In this document: positions 14,637 through 14,901 of the stretch, piece by piece | Layout: each line of letters starts with the position of its first letter | How positions within the stretch are numbered: position 1 is the stretch's first letter | NCBI GenBank assembly: GCA_946545035.1 | Contig: CAMNND010000015.1 | Coordinates: forward strand, 1-14,901 | Direction: 5' to 3' | DNA length: 14,901 nt | DNA from: an uncultured Clostridium sp. | GTDB taxonomy: Bacteria; Bacillota; Clostridia; TANB77; CAG-508 | The notes under the pieces: generated by a model | Seen by the model: the letters and a program-made list of their open reading frames with translations, nothing else | What the model was told of the DNA's origin: nothing | Databases searched by the model: none | Translations under genes and position numbers: made by a program

Positions 14637-14901
14637 AGAATGATTCATCTTCGTAAAAATATGAATCAAATATATCTTTTGCTATTTGTGCAGCGTATGC
14701 ACCATGTGCACCATTCTCTACTATAGCAACAACAGCTATTTCTGGATCATCAAATGGAGCAAATCCAACAAACCAAGCATGGGTTTTCTTTCCAGCTTGT
14801 GCAGATCCTGTTTTTCCACCTACAGTTACAGCTGAATCTTTAAAAACAGAATATGCAGTTCCTCCTGATTCTGTTGTAACGTTTTTCATACCTTCCATTA
14901 C
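14635..14901 (-). CDS. Penicillin-binding protein, PBP2/MrdA-like, C-terminal fragment (cut by window edge)
   Basis: The last 88 residues of a class B transpeptidase that cross-links peptidoglycan. The KTG motif is visible as GGKTGSAQ, preceded by VMEGMKNVTTESGGTA and followed by HAWFVGFAPFDDPEIAVVAIVENG, then a helix AAQIAKDIF. This order and spacing match the elongation PBP2/MrdA family better than SpoVD/PBP3 types, but the active-site serine and N-terminal domains lie outside the window, so the subtype is not settled. The frame is open to the edge. It converges with the small plus-strand cassette. Confidence 0.85.
   Translation of the reverse strand, partial: VMEGMKNVTTESGGTAYSVFKDSAVTVGGKTGSAQAGKKTHAWFVGFAPFDDPEIAVVAIVENGAHGAYAAQIAKDIFDSYFYEDESF

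Overview
The window is AT-rich, single-chromosome-style DNA from a spore-forming Clostridia-like Firmicute, probably an uncultured gut lineage. The evidence is a SpoIIE-type phosphatase, an FtsK/SpoIIIE translocase, a SepF/DivIVA division pair, a MutL–MiaA pair, strong Shine-Dalgarno sites and intrinsic terminators. I see no tRNA, rRNA, insertion sequence, CRISPR array or phage gene. Nearly all genes are on the minus strand; four small genes are on the plus strand.

Minus-strand layout, in transcription order from the right. (1) 14901-14635: C-terminal end of a class B penicillin-binding protein (PBP2/MrdA-like). (2) 13506-11023: spoIIE, closed by a strong hairpin. (3) 10897-9926: a membrane-anchored protein with three Ig-like repeats and its own sigma-A promoter. 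(4) 9537-5025: mutL, miaA and an HlyD-like membrane fusion protein in one tight operon. (5) 4890-3935: sepF and a DivIVA-like gene behind a near-consensus promoter. (6) 3667-2665: rsmD and a coiled-coil protein behind another near-consensus promoter. (7) 2587-206: ftsK, followed by the start of an unidentified gene (191-1).

Plus-strand genes: a 39-residue Cys/Gly-rich membrane miniprotein (9729-9848), and a three-gene cassette of unknown function (13775-14608) made of two small soluble helical proteins and a small membrane protein.

The most unusual signal is in rsmD and the DivIVA-like gene. Each is interrupted near its 5' end by a single +1 shift (codon 6 and codon 15). At both places the zero-frame codon at the break is CGG, and skipping one base restores a Gly codon and the expected family sequence. 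Checking CCG/CGG by eye against every gene frame, I found no other in-frame CGG in about 4,300 codons, while CGA, CGC, CGT, AGA and AGG are all used. This suggests CGG may be an unassigned or hungry codon that triggers +1 frameshifting in this organism. Two sequencing errors remain the main alternative. Secondary points are a MutL whose usual Firmicute endonuclease/metal motifs are degenerate, and two adjacent genes (miaA and the HlyD-like gene) whose best-placed start codon is AUA.
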